From assembly GCF_002150035.1 (NCBI RefSeq), contig NZ_NETS01000010.1:558001-622000 (forward strand): a stretch of DNA of 64,000 nt, given 5' to 3'. Position numbers and translations under genes: made by a program. Origin of the DNA: Leptospira venezuelensis. GTDB lineage: Bacteria; Spirochaetota; Leptospiria; Leptospirales; Leptospiraceae. The notes beneath the pieces were generated by a model. The model saw only the letters and a list, made by a program, of their open reading frames with translations. It ran no database searches and was not told the origin of the DNA. Of the stretch, positions 35,052 through 44,077 are shown one piece after another; position 1 is the first letter of the stretch; each line of letters starts with the position of its first letter.

Positions 35052-35372
35052 TCAATCTCCGCCTAAAAATTTTAATCCGATCACGGATAATATCAAAGTT
35101 GAAAGAAAGAAGATCCTCCAAGTATTAATAGAATCTCCAAAAGAAAGAATCCCGATGATCACGGTTCCTGCAGCACCAATTCCAGTCCACACAGCATAAG
35201 CAGTCCCAAGAGGAATGTTCTGAGTTGCCTTGTTCAAAAAGTAAAAGCTCAAAATCGCAAACACTAAAAATCCAAGACCGTATCTCCAGTCCTTGAAACC
35301 ATCGGACAATTTCATACAAGTAGTAAATCCTACTTCGAAAAGTCCTGCTAATACCAATAAAACCCAACTCAT
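35052..35372 (-). CDS. SMR-family transporter, Gdx/SugE type
   Basis: 106 residues, four transmembrane helices. The essential membrane Glu is in LAGLFEVGFTTCMK, and the stretch PLGTAYAVWTGIGAAGTVIIG followed by FGDSIN is the SugE/Gdx signature, distinct from EmrE-type multidrug pumps. Gdx proteins export guanidinium in exchange for protons and act as antiparallel dimers. No guanidine riboswitch was seen, but the gene has no leader of its own: its start overlaps the stop of the inositol monophosphatase gene by 4 bp. Confidence 0.9.
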   Translation of the reverse strand: MSWVLLVLAGLFEVGFTTCMKLSDGFKDWRYGLGFLVFAILSFYFLNKATQNIPLGTAYAVWTGIGAAGTVIIGILSFGDSINTWRIFFLSTLILSVIGLKFLGGD

Positions 35373-36184
35373 ATATCTAAATACTCCTGTAAGGTCTCTA
35401 CCATTTTTTCGTGCAATACTCCGTTAGACGCAATCAAACTGGTTACGTATGGATGGAATGTATTGTTTGCATAAGTACTTAATTTTCCTCCTGCTTCCTG
35501 TAGGATCGCTGCAGCAGCGGTCATATCCCAAGGTTTCAGATCTTCTTCCCAGAATGCGTCAAATTTACCTTCTGCGACCCAACAGATATCTAATCCTGCA
35601 GATCCAGTCCGTCTCACCCCTCTAGATCTTAAGATGAATTTTTTCAGATTGAACATGAGTTGTTCTATTTTCTCTTCTCTATCATAAGGAAAGCCAGTAC
35701 ATAAGAGTGCTTTTTTGATCTCTTTGGTTTGAGTAACTTTAATCTGAGTTTTATCTTTAAATGCGCCTTCTCCAAGCATTGCATGATATACATGCCCAAG
35801 CGCTGGCATAGGAACGATGCCCATCACTGCGGATTTTGTTTCTAGATCTTCTAATCCAATACAACAGCAATAGAGAGGAATGCGATGAGAATAATTTACA
35901 GTTCCATCTAACGGATCTATGATCCATTTGAACTGCGAACTTCCTTCGTAATTACTTCCTTCTTCGCCTAAGATATGATCTTTAGGGAATGCCTTTCTGA
36001 TCTCTGAGACGATCAATTCTTCGGAACCCTTGTCTGCGATCGTGATTAGATCCGATTCAATATTTCCTTTAAAGGAAATTTGTAGATCTTCTCTTTCATG
36101 AGTTTTTTTAAGGAACTCAGAGATGGTTGGGGCGAAGTTTAGGAAATGTTGGTATCTGATCTTGATTTCGTTTTGGTAGCTCAT
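35369..36184 (-). CDS. Inositol monophosphatase family protein
   Basis: 271 residues. Metal-binding motifs: LGEEGSNYEG, WIIDPLDGTVNYSH and PWDMTAAAAILQEAGG. The family includes inositol-1-phosphatase and histidinol-phosphatase; the reaction here is not resolved. Cysteine-rich YCCCIGLEDL follows the second motif. It is between the DUF1232 gene (12 bp) and the SMR gene (overlap) on the minus strand. Confidence 0.92.
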   Translation of the reverse strand: MSYQNEIKIRYQHFLNFAPTISEFLKKTHEREDLQISFKGNIESDLITIADKGSEELIVSEIRKAFPKDHILGEEGSNYEGSSQFKWIIDPLDGTVNYSHRIPLYCCCIGLEDLETKSAVMGIVPMPALGHVYHAMLGEGAFKDKTQIKVTQTKEIKKALLCTGFPYDREEKIEQLMFNLKKFILRSRGVRRTGSAGLDICWVAEGKFDAFWEEDLKPWDMTAAAAILQEAGGKLSTYANNTFHPYVTSLIASNGVLHEKMVETLQEYLDI

Positions 36185-36196
36185 TGGAGAAGTTTT

Positions 36197-36538
36197 TCAA
36201 TTCTCCAGGGTACCCTCAGGATTGGAATCTAAAAAATCCGCAGCCTTCTTCTTATGTTCTTCTTTAACATACATAGATGCAGCAGCGAGAACAGCTGCGA
36301 CCACTCCTGCATCGTCTATATAACCTGCTCCAAATAGAATGTCAGGGATCGCATCAAAAGGTGTAAGAAAATAAGCAAGTGCACCCGCAATCGTAAGTCT
36401 TGCTTTTAGAGGTGTAGAAGGATCTAACATCGCATAGTATAAAGCAATCGCATCCGCAAGAAAAGGGACTTTCCCCGCGACCTTCTTTACCTTAGGCCAA
36501 AAACCTTGTTTGATCTTTTCTATCTTATCTTCTTCCAT
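36197..36538 (-). CDS. DUF1232 (YkvA-like) membrane protein
   Basis: 113 residues. The conserved core is LADAIALYYAMLDPSTPLKARLTIAGALAYFLTPFDAIPDILFGAGYIDDAGVVAAVL: an amphipathic helix, then the FxxPxDxIPD signature and a second helix. Function of the family is not established. It is the first gene of a three-gene minus-strand run. Confidence 0.88.
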   Translation of the reverse strand: MEEDKIEKIKQGFWPKVKKVAGKVPFLADAIALYYAMLDPSTPLKARLTIAGALAYFLTPFDAIPDILFGAGYIDDAGVVAAVLAAASMYVKEEHKKKAADFLDSNPEGTLEN

Positions 36539-36681
36539 ACGCGTAATTAAACATAAGTATTTGATGTATAACTTGGGACCATCCAGAAAAAAATTTCCTT
36601 AATTTTATATTGAAAAAGAAAGTATTTAATCTAAAATTCCGTCCCACACTTAGACTTGATAAATTAAATCAGGAGCTTTGA

Positions 36682-37245
36682 ATGAAACTCTTTCGAATTG
36701 CGGCCGTTTTAGCGCTTCTATTTGCAGCATCTGGAGCTTGGGCAAAGGACCTTTGTGAAGGAAAGAAAAAGGGGGCTGTGTATTTTTTTGATAAAGAAAT
36801 TTCAAGGGACTCTGCTCTACCTGCAGAGGTTACCAAATGGAATTTCTCAGGAGAAATGTGGGCCTTACTTTGTTTGGCAGATCCTGTAGGCCCTCAAGAA
36901 GCGAATGGTAAAAAGTTCAGGATTGTTCTATATGCAAAACAGACTTCGAATCCTGAAGGAAAGTATTCCTCGTGGTCTAATGCAAAACAAGCAGGGGTTT
37001 TTAGGCCGGAACTATCCGCAGCACGTAAAGAAATCATCTTATATTTCAATGAAGACTTCGATTATAGCGGACTAAAAGCTAAATTAGATCCGGGAGAATA
37101 CGAGTTTAGATTCCAAGCCGCCACTGAAAAAGGAACCGGAAAATTGGATATAACCATTGATCTGAAAAACGAAGTCGCCTATCTCCAAGAATTACGAAAG
37201 GCAGGTTATGTTGCGGACGGAAAAATCTCAGTTTCTTTCCAATAA
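36682..37245 (+). CDS. Exported hypothetical protein
   Basis: 187 residues with signal peptide (MKLFRIAAVLALLFAASGAWA, cleavage after AWA). The mature part is beta-rich with two Cys (DLCEGKKKG and ALLCLADP) that could form one disulfide. AGGAG lies before the ATG. Not recognised; it probably folds as a periplasmic or surface beta-sandwich. Confidence 0.75.
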   Translation: MKLFRIAAVLALLFAASGAWAKDLCEGKKKGAVYFFDKEISRDSALPAEVTKWNFSGEMWALLCLADPVGPQEANGKKFRIVLYAKQTSNPEGKYSSWSNAKQAGVFRPELSAARKEIILYFNEDFDYSGLKAKLDPGEYEFRFQAATEKGTGKLDITIDLKNEVAYLQELRKAGYVADGKISVSFQ

Positions 37246-37256
37246 ACTATCTTATA

Positions 37257-37293
37257 GATCCGAAGCCCTTTTATCTTGTAAGGTCTTCGGATC
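37257..37293. terminator. Hairpin between convergent genes
   Basis: GATCCGAAG (37257) pairs perfectly with CTTCGGATC (37285) around a 19-nt loop. It lies between the convergent 36682-37245 gene and the RluA gene and touches the stop of the latter. No T-run follows on either strand, so it may be a termination or mRNA-stabilising hairpin. Confidence 0.4.
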
Positions 37294-38230
37294 AAAAATT
37301 CTCCAAATTACTTTCGAAATTTTCGAATCTTTGAGGAGGATCGAGAACGATTTGTACATCTTCTCCCGTAAAAGGATCTTTAAATTCTAACCAATAGGAA
37401 AGAAGTAAAAGTCCATAATTCTCAAAAAGTGCTGCATTCCTTGAGTAAAGAAGATCCCCAACAACAGGACATCTAAGACTCTGAAAATGAACCCTGATCT
37501 GATGAGTTCTTCCTGTTTCTAGATCAGCTTCAATAAGAGAGAACTTACGCCCATTCTTGGAAACTGCAGTTTTTAAGATCCGATAATGAGTAACTGAGGC
37601 TCTACCTTTAGGAGTCACTGTCATCTTCAATCTTTCGATGGGATGTCTTCCTATCGGTCTGTCTATTGTACCTTCTCCTTCCGGAAGTGTGCCTTGGACC
37701 CAGGCAAGATATTTCTTAGTAATATTTCTTCTTCTAAACAACTCCGAAAGTTTTGCATGAGCTTGATCGTTCTTAGCTACGATCATGATACCTTCCGTCG
37801 GTTTATCCAAACGATGCACGATACCCGGCCTTGATTCTCCTCCGATACTCGAAAGCTCCTTAAATTTGTAGAGAAGTCCGTTAACCAAAGTAGCAGATCT
37901 ATCTCCAGGGCCACTATGTGACGCGATACCTGCTGGTTTGCGAATGATCAGATACTGAGGAGTTTCTTTTAAAACTTCTATCTCCATTTTTACAGGAGTT
38001 AAGTTTAATGGAGGTTTAGGAGGAACTGAGATATGAAAGTTTTCTCCAGGACTTACTTTGTAGGATGATTTCAGTAGAATTTTTCCCGAACCATCTTTGA
38101 CCCAACCTGAATCTATCCAATGCTGGATCGATGCTCTAGAAATCTCGTCTCCGAGATAATCCTTTAAAAATCGATCGAGTCTGGATCCCTCAGAGTCGGC
38201 GTTAACTTCGGCATGAAGTTCCAGATTCAT
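37292..38230 (-). CDS. RluA-family pseudouridine synthase
   Basis: 312 residues from the ATG at 38230, preceded by AAGGAG seven bases away; an upstream in-frame start at 38281 has no such site. An N-terminal S4 domain (about 12-65; SRLDRFLKDYLGDEISRASI) precedes the catalytic domain with HRLDKPTEGIMIVAK, where the Asp is the catalytic residue. Family members modify uridines in 23S rRNA or tRNA; RluD-like targets are likely, but the site is not certain. Confidence 0.92.
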   Translation of the reverse strand: MNLELHAEVNADSEGSRLDRFLKDYLGDEISRASIQHWIDSGWVKDGSGKILLKSSYKVSPGENFHISVPPKPPLNLTPVKMEIEVLKETPQYLIIRKPAGIASHSGPGDRSATLVNGLLYKFKELSSIGGESRPGIVHRLDKPTEGIMIVAKNDQAHAKLSELFRRRNITKKYLAWVQGTLPEGEGTIDRPIGRHPIERLKMTVTPKGRASVTHYRILKTAVSKNGRKFSLIEADLETGRTHQIRVHFQSLRCPVVGDLLYSRNAALFENYGLLLLSYWLEFKDPFTGEDVQIVLDPPQRFENFESNLENF

Positions 38231-38378
38231 AATAGTTCTCCTTAGAAATATATAAGCAGGGAAAACGTTTCCCTTTCGCACAGAGGTCTAAAAAAGATTT
38301 CCCATTTTGCGAGAATAGGTATATTTTGGATAAATTCATCGAAATAAACCCCTACCCTAATCAAGGAAGGAATACAAC

Positions 38379-38939
38379 ATGGTAAAAAAAATTCTCAATA
38401 TCCTGCTCATCGGTGCAACGGTTTTTTCCTTAGCTCTTTGCTCTTCTGCAGACAACAAAGACCAAGCGGCTCCTGAGCCTGGAGAACAAAATTCCGCAGC
38501 TTCTCGTAACGTCAACGTAGACTCTCCTGCAGACGCTATCAATAATCAAATTAAAGACTTCCGCTATCCAGACGGGATCACTCGTCCAGGTTTCAGCTAC
38601 AAAAAAGCTGATGTTAGCGCGGGAGATTTCAGCGAGTGGGCAAAAGTTAATATTTCTGTTCTTAAAGACGGAATTTCTAAACTTCCTGATTCTTGGGCAT
38701 TAGAGATCACTGGTCACACTGACCAAGTTGGACCTGAAGAAGCAGAAGGCGATAAAAAAGGAAACGTTTTCTACGGAGAAATTCGTGCAAAAGCGGTTAA
38801 ACAATCCTTAGTTAAACAAGGAATTCCTGCAAATCGTATCGTTACTAAGAGTGCAGGTTCTTCTTCTCCAGTTTCCGGATTGGATGCAAAAGATCCTAAA
38901 AACCGCAGAGTAACCTTCAAGTTTGTTCAACAACAATAA
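38379..38939 (+). CDS. loa22: OmpA-like lipoprotein Loa22 homologue
   Basis: 186 residues. The signal peptide ends at a spirochaete-style lipobox with Cys21 (SLALCSSAD). A Pro/Ala/Glu linker follows, then RYPDGITRPGFSYKKADV and a C-terminal OmpA-like peptidoglycan-binding domain (ITGHTDQVGPEE, NRIVTKSAGSSSPVSGLDAK, KNRRVTFKF). This matches my recollection of Loa22, an abundant leptospiral surface protein whose loss attenuates pathogenic Leptospira. It is present in saprophytes too. A strong terminator follows. Confidence 0.9.
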   Translation: MVKKILNILLIGATVFSLALCSSADNKDQAAPEPGEQNSAASRNVNVDSPADAINNQIKDFRYPDGITRPGFSYKKADVSAGDFSEWAKVNISVLKDGISKLPDSWALEITGHTDQVGPEEAEGDKKGNVFYGEIRAKAVKQSLVKQGIPANRIVTKSAGSSSPVSGLDAKDPKNRRVTFKFVQQQ

Positions 38940-38962
38940 TCAGTAGGGTTTCGATCCGAATT

Positions 38963-38994
38963 AAAAAGGCAGTGTTTTCACACTGCCTTTTTTT
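38963..38994 (+). terminator. Strong rho-independent terminator after loa22
   Basis: GGCAGTG and CACTGCC form a 7-bp stem with a 6-nt loop, preceded by AAAAA and followed by seven T. The symmetric A and T runs let it also serve the convergent fumC transcript, which ends at 39029. Confidence 0.93.
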
Positions 38995-39028
38995 ATGCCT
39001 TTATGCTTTAGAGATCTTTCAGATTGAA

Positions 39029-40423
39029 TCAATCAACACTTGGAGAGATCATTCTTTCCGGAAGAACCCATTGGTCAAATTGTTCAGAAGTCAATAAGCC
39101 AAGTTCAATTCCAGATTCTTTCAGACTAGTTCCTTTCTTGTGAGCATTCTTAGCTATTTTAGCCGCGTTATCATAACCGATATGCGGATTCAACGCAGTC
39201 ACGAGCATCAAACTATTCTTCAAATGTTCCTTGATGTTTTCCTTATTAGGCTCAATCCCTCTTGCACAATGTTCTTCGAAAGAAACTGCAGAGTCGGCCA
39301 ATAGACGGATAGAATTCAGAACATTATGAATGATCAGAGGTTTGAAAACATTTAATTCGAAGTTTCCAGAAGCACCGCCAATATTCACAGCAACATCATT
39401 TGCGATTACTTGAGAAGCCACCATGGTCATTTGTTCTGACTGAGTGGGGTTCACCTTTCCTGGCATGATAGAAGATCCTGGCTCATTCTCCGGAATAGAG
39501 ATCTCACCAATTCCACATCTAGGGCCTGAAGACAACCATCTCACATCATTCGCTATCTTCATAAAAGAAGCAGCAATCGTCTTTAGAACTCCGTGAGTTT
39601 CTACCAAAGAATCGTGAGCAGCTAAAGCCTCGAATTTGTTCTCTGCTGAAGTAAAAGGAAGTCCAGTTTCCTTTGCAATCTGAGCAGCAGCTTTTACTGC
39701 AAATTCAGGATGAGTATTAAGTCCTGTACCGACTGCAGTTCCACCTAAAGCCAATCTGTATATAGAAGGAAGAACAGATTTCACTCTTTCAATATTGTAC
39801 TCTAATTGTTTTGTATAACCGGAGAATTCTTGGCCAAGAGTTAATGGAGTCGCGTCTTGTAAGTGAGTTCTTCCGATCTTGATGATGTCTTTAAATTCAT
39901 CAGACTTCTTCTTTAGAGTATTCTTCAATTGCTCTAATGCAGGTAAAAGTTTATTCACTAATTGTTCTGCAGCTGCGATATGCATAGCCGTCGGGAAAGT
40001 GTCATTAGAAGATTGTGCCTTATTTACATCGTCATTCGGATGGACCGGTTTTTTAGAACCTTTGACTCCGCCTGCAATCTCAATCGCACGATTGGAGATC
40101 ACTTCGTTTGAGTTCATATTGGTTTGAGTTCCGGAACCTGTTTGCCAAACGCTTAGAGGAAAATGTTCATCCAATTTTCCGGAGATCACTTCGTCTGCAG
40201 CTTGAACGATCAGATTTTTTTTCTCATCTGTCAAAAGGCCAAGCCCAGCATTTACGATAGCCGCTGATTTTTTAAGAACTCCAAGAGCACGTATCATTTC
40301 CCTTGGGAAACGATCGTTCCCGATATGAAAGTGATGAAGAGATCTTTCGGTTTGAGCACCCCAGTATTTGGAATCGTCTACCTGGATTTCTCCCATGGAG
40401 TCGGTTTCGATTCTAGTTTTCAT
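39029..40423 (-). CDS. fumC: Class II fumarate hydratase (FumC)
   Basis: 464 residues from the ATG at 40423, which has GGAGG four to five bases upstream; a TTG at 40438 would place that sequence inside the gene. Interconverts fumarate and malate in the TCA cycle without an Fe-S cluster. Signatures: SGTQTNMNSNEVI, KIGRTHLQDATP, and GSSIMPGKVNPTQSE with the catalytic Ser loop. Length and motifs are typical. It is followed on the same strand, further downstream of this window region, only by the convergent loa22 terminator. Confidence 0.97.
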   Translation of the reverse strand: MKTRIETDSMGEIQVDDSKYWGAQTERSLHHFHIGNDRFPREMIRALGVLKKSAAIVNAGLGLLTDEKKNLIVQAADEVISGKLDEHFPLSVWQTGSGTQTNMNSNEVISNRAIEIAGGVKGSKKPVHPNDDVNKAQSSNDTFPTAMHIAAAEQLVNKLLPALEQLKNTLKKKSDEFKDIIKIGRTHLQDATPLTLGQEFSGYTKQLEYNIERVKSVLPSIYRLALGGTAVGTGLNTHPEFAVKAAAQIAKETGLPFTSAENKFEALAAHDSLVETHGVLKTIAASFMKIANDVRWLSSGPRCGIGEISIPENEPGSSIMPGKVNPTQSEQMTMVASQVIANDVAVNIGGASGNFELNVFKPLIIHNVLNSIRLLADSAVSFEEHCARGIEPNKENIKEHLKNSLMLVTALNPHIGYDNAAKIAKNAHKKGTSLKESGIELGLLTSEQFDQWVLPERMISPSVD

Positions 40424-40506
40424 GAATCCTCCGTTCAATAGTAATGAATTGATCGGGTTGGATTTTCCGGGATCGGAACGAATGTCCTAATCAGAACTTG
40501 GGTTGA

Positions 40507-42612
40507 TCACTCGTCTCGGAATTTGCGAAGAGTATCCGCTAGGGCTGCAAACTCCGGTTTTTTGGCGGTGACATTCTCCAAATATTCCAAGGTAGAATCC
40601 AACCAGGCGGAATCGGATTCCAATTCTTTCCGGATAAATACATGCCGAATAGAATTCATGGAGCGAATCTCGATATATCTCCGCTTCTGGTCATAATACA
40701 TAAGGTCAGCTACTTTGTCTTTTCCGAATTCCGGAGAAGAGCTAGCATTCACTACTTCATCCAGCCAGATTATTCCGTTATTTTTACGGTCCACATAATC
40801 TATCGCTTTTTGGACCTTTGCTGGGATCAAAGTAGATTTTTCCTTAGGACCTACGAGTACTCCCAAAGACTTTTTCTTTTTAGGAGTTTCCTTTTCGGGC
40901 TCTGCAGAAGGTCCGCTATTTGAGGACTTTTTACTTTGTTTGGAAGATTGAAATTCGTCCGCAGGTTCTATATCTTTTTTAGGTGAAGGAGAAAGATTCA
41001 CGCCGAACAGACCGAGTAACCATTCCAAAAGTTTTACCAAGATAGATTTGGAATCTTGGATCGCTTTCAGTCTCTGCTTTTCCGTTTCTTTCTCCCAATC
41101 GGCAATCGCTTTTGAAAGACGGATTTGATCTTCTATTACAAGATCGGAATCCACACCTTCTACTACATCTTTTAGAAAAGCGTAAATTCCTTTTGGCTGC
41201 CCGTTCTTACGGATCAAAGTGTGGATGGAAGTCCTTCTTTCCTTATTGCTTAAAAAAGAAGAGACAACATTTTCTAAAGCAAGCGCCACTATACCTGGGC
41301 CGGCGCCCGTCACTTTTTCTCTAGTGAGAATATCATTTCGAGTTTTAAATCTTTCTAGCACCTGATCCAAAACTTCTGTTTTAGTCAGACCAGCTGCCTG
41401 GATAGATGAATCTTTGATCTTCAAAGCACCGGCATCCACAACAAGTGGTTCTTTTGATTCTCTGATTCGAATAACTATATCACTAAAAGCTAAATTAATT
41501 AAAGACTCTTTTCTCAAACTAGAAAGAGAAGACATCGAACTTAATAATACGTCGAAAGCTTGTAAGAATATATCGGAGCCTTCCCAAGTTTTTCCAGAAG
41601 TGAATGCAGGGTGTTTCGATAATTCTCTTAAGAAGTCAACGCCTTGTTCTGTCCCAGATTGTCTGATCCATCCGGCTTGCTCGCCAGGAAGAAGTGACAT
41701 TAAAATCTTTCTAGATAAGCCTATAAACAATTCGAAAATAATCTCTAACTCAGTCTCTTCATTTGCATTCGGTTTTTTAGTATCTATAGAAGTTTCACCT
41801 ACAAGTTCTTCCAAAGAAGGCTGGATAACGTGAAATTCTAAATGAAGTCTTAATAAAGGAGGACGACTTCCTCTTTTTTCTAGTGCAAGTAATGCATCAG
41901 GAACAGCTTTTATCTGAGATAAGAAGGCTACGATCTCATTCGGTTTTTTGCTCAAAAGAGAAATTAAAGAAGTAAGAATATCTTCTCTAATCTTGAAATT
42001 CCTTTGTAGAAAAGATTCTACGGAAAGAGTTTTAACGTTCCGCATAGAGTATGGAAGATTTCTGGAATCTTGAAAATCCAAAAGATTTCCTTTCTCATCG
42101 GTGTTAAGATACTGCCTGATAACCCAGTCCCTTAACTCTCCTGCGGACCTTCTATCCGCTAGATTCATATCTCTTCTGACAATAAATTGTAAAAACGCAG
42201 CCGCAGACTGAGCTAAACAAGCAGATTTGATCTTTTGGATCTGATCGGCTCTTCTGGAGGCGGGACGGATAGCAACATTAGCTAATCCTAATTCTTTTGT
42301 TTCTTCTGAAACGAATAGATATTGATAGAGAACAAATCCATTCTTGTCTTCAAAGTATTTTAGATCCGCAGGTTTTAGGAATTGTAGCTGTTCAAATTTT
42401 GCGAGAGCAAAAGGAGAATAATTGAATAAGAAGAAATTCTCCACTCCTTTCTCAATCAGATCCAAATCTCTCATCGCTTTGGGAGTTGTTTGGAGAAGGA
42501 GGTTACGAAGTTCCTCTTCCGGGATCAGATCGACACGATCTACCGGAATGACACCCTCTTCCGAGAGTGGATTCGAAGCTGGGGACGTGGAATTACTTTC
42601 CATTTCGGGCAT
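40507..42612 (-). CDS. Large hypothetical protein (701 aa), cytoplasmic
   Basis: No family recognised. No signal peptide; one short hydrophobic stretch (VKLLEWLLGLFGVNL, about 540-555) that is more likely an amphipathic helix. Residues 1-540 look all-helical with many Leu-rich helices. A low-complexity linker of Ser/Lys/Pro/Glu at about 555-610 precedes a small C-terminal domain (about 610-701; VQKAIDYVDRKNNGIIWLDEVV, KRRYIEIRSMNSI). GGGAAG lies before the start. The style is that of genus-specific leptospiral proteins. It is 81 bp from fumC on the same strand. Confidence 0.8.
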   Translation of the reverse strand: MPEMESNSTSPASNPLSEEGVIPVDRVDLIPEEELRNLLLQTTPKAMRDLDLIEKGVENFFLFNYSPFALAKFEQLQFLKPADLKYFEDKNGFVLYQYLFVSEETKELGLANVAIRPASRRADQIQKIKSACLAQSAAAFLQFIVRRDMNLADRRSAGELRDWVIRQYLNTDEKGNLLDFQDSRNLPYSMRNVKTLSVESFLQRNFKIREDILTSLISLLSKKPNEIVAFLSQIKAVPDALLALEKRGSRPPLLRLHLEFHVIQPSLEELVGETSIDTKKPNANEETELEIIFELFIGLSRKILMSLLPGEQAGWIRQSGTEQGVDFLRELSKHPAFTSGKTWEGSDIFLQAFDVLLSSMSSLSSLRKESLINLAFSDIVIRIRESKEPLVVDAGALKIKDSSIQAAGLTKTEVLDQVLERFKTRNDILTREKVTGAGPGIVALALENVVSSFLSNKERRTSIHTLIRKNGQPKGIYAFLKDVVEGVDSDLVIEDQIRLSKAIADWEKETEKQRLKAIQDSKSILVKLLEWLLGLFGVNLSPSPKKDIEPADEFQSSKQSKKSSNSGPSAEPEKETPKKKKSLGVLVGPKEKSTLIPAKVQKAIDYVDRKNNGIIWLDEVVNASSSPEFGKDKVADLMYYDQKRRYIEIRSMNSIRHVFIRKELESDSAWLDSTLEYLENVTAKKPEFAALADTLRKFRDE

Positions 42613-42755
42613 AAATCTTCCCTTTTGCTCCGATTTTAATTTGGCTTTTTGTTAGAGCCGAGCTAGTATTATATTTTCGGAAACAAATACATGCTTTCTT
42701 GAGCAAGTTCTAAGGGTTTAGACGTTAAATTCTAAAGATTCCCGAAGAGAAGATC

Positions 42756-44018
42756 TTAAGACCTCATCAAACCTTCCAAGAAAGAAACGTAATTTTCCCG
42801 TCCAGGATAAGGCCTTCTCGCAGTTCCACTTTGAACTGCTGCTTCCGCAACCGCAGGAGCTACATGGTATAATACCCTTTGGTCAAAAGGTTTTGGGATC
42901 AGGTAATCAGGACCGAATACGAATTTTTCCCCGCCATACGCAAGGCTGACTGCATCAGGAACTTCCATCCTAGCGAGTTCTGCCAAAGCACGAGCTGCAG
43001 CCAATTTCATTTCTAAAGTAATATGTTTGGCTCTTACGTCCAAAGCTCCTCTGAAAATGAATGGAAAGCCTAATACGTTATTCACCTGGTTCGGCATATC
43101 GCTTCTTCCGGTACCCATAATGATATCAGGGCGAACCTTCTTAGCTATTGCGTACGGAATCTCCGGGTCCGGATTTGCCAAAGCAAAGATAACCGGATTA
43201 GGGGCCATGGATTTTACCATATCCTCGGTTACCATGTCTGCTACAGAAACTCCCACAAAAATGTCTGCATCCTGCATAACGTCTGCAAGAGTACGAGCGC
43301 TAGTCTTCTGAACGTATTTTTGTTTGGTAGAATTTAGATCGGTTCTTTCAGTGTGGATCACACCTTTTGTATCCACTAAAAAGATATGTTCTTTGCGGAT
43401 ACCGATATGTTGGACTAATTCTGCGATCGCAATGCCTGCGGCCCCAGCCCCACAAACCACCATCTTTACATCACTAGGGCGTTTCTTATTGATCTCGAAT
43501 GCATTCAAAAGTCCAGCAACGGTGATGATCGCCGTCCCATGTTGGTCGTCATGGAAGACCGGTATATTCATTCTTTTGATGAGTTCTTCTTCTATATAAA
43601 AACTTTCAGGAGCTTTGATATCTTCTAGGTTGATCCCACCGAAAGTAGGCTCAAGCATTTGGACAGCTTTTATAAAATCATCCGGATCTTTGGCATCGAC
43701 TTCTATATCAAATACGTCAATCCCAGCAAATTTTTTGAAAAGTACTGCTTTACCTTCCATCACAGGTTTCCCTGCGGCAGGTCCGATATCTCCCAGACCC
43801 AAGATTGCGGTTCCGTTAGTAATAATTCCTACCAGATTTCCTTTGTTTGTGTATTCATACACAAGATCCGGATTTTCTTTAATTTCCAGACACGGATAAG
43901 CAACTCCCGGTGAGTATGCTAAGGATAAGTCGAAGGAATCTCTAGTCGGCTTTGTAGGAACAACTTGTATTTTACCCTTTGGATGAAGGGAATGATATTC
44001 GAGGGATTTTTCTCTCAT
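42756..44018 (-). CDS. Malic enzyme (NAD(P)-dependent, short bacterial type)
   Basis: 420 residues. Converts malate to pyruvate and CO2, giving NADPH or NADH. Motifs: SLAYSPGVAYPCL at the N-terminus, LGLGDIGPAAGKPVMEGK, FHDDQHGTAIITVAG and the dinucleotide loop VVCGAGAAGIAIAE. It lacks the C-terminal phosphotransacetylase-like domain of MaeB, so it is the short form. For an organism feeding on fatty acids it supplies NADPH and C3 units. Cofactor preference is not decidable by eye. Confidence 0.94.
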   Translation of the reverse strand: MREKSLEYHSLHPKGKIQVVPTKPTRDSFDLSLAYSPGVAYPCLEIKENPDLVYEYTNKGNLVGIITNGTAILGLGDIGPAAGKPVMEGKAVLFKKFAGIDVFDIEVDAKDPDDFIKAVQMLEPTFGGINLEDIKAPESFYIEEELIKRMNIPVFHDDQHGTAIITVAGLLNAFEINKKRPSDVKMVVCGAGAAGIAIAELVQHIGIRKEHIFLVDTKGVIHTERTDLNSTKQKYVQKTSARTLADVMQDADIFVGVSVADMVTEDMVKSMAPNPVIFALANPDPEIPYAIAKKVRPDIIMGTGRSDMPNQVNNVLGFPFIFRGALDVRAKHITLEMKLAAARALAELARMEVPDAVSLAYGGEKFVFGPDYLIPKPFDQRVLYHVAPAVAEAAVQSGTARRPYPGRENYVSFLEGLMRS

Positions 44019-44077
44019 AACGATAAAACCAATTTTTCGACGATCGGGCCTAGGTTCTATTCTATTTCTGAAAGAGC

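Noticed and set aside
35052..35372. Guanidine riboswitch for the Gdx/SugE gene
   Set aside because: The gene start overlaps the upstream coding sequence by 4 bp, so there is no leader, and none was seen before the operon's first gene at 36538.
42756..44018. Long minor-strand open frames opposite the malic enzyme and fumC genes
   Set aside because: Those frames mirror the codon pattern of conserved genes, have no ribosome binding sites and match nothing. They are shadows.
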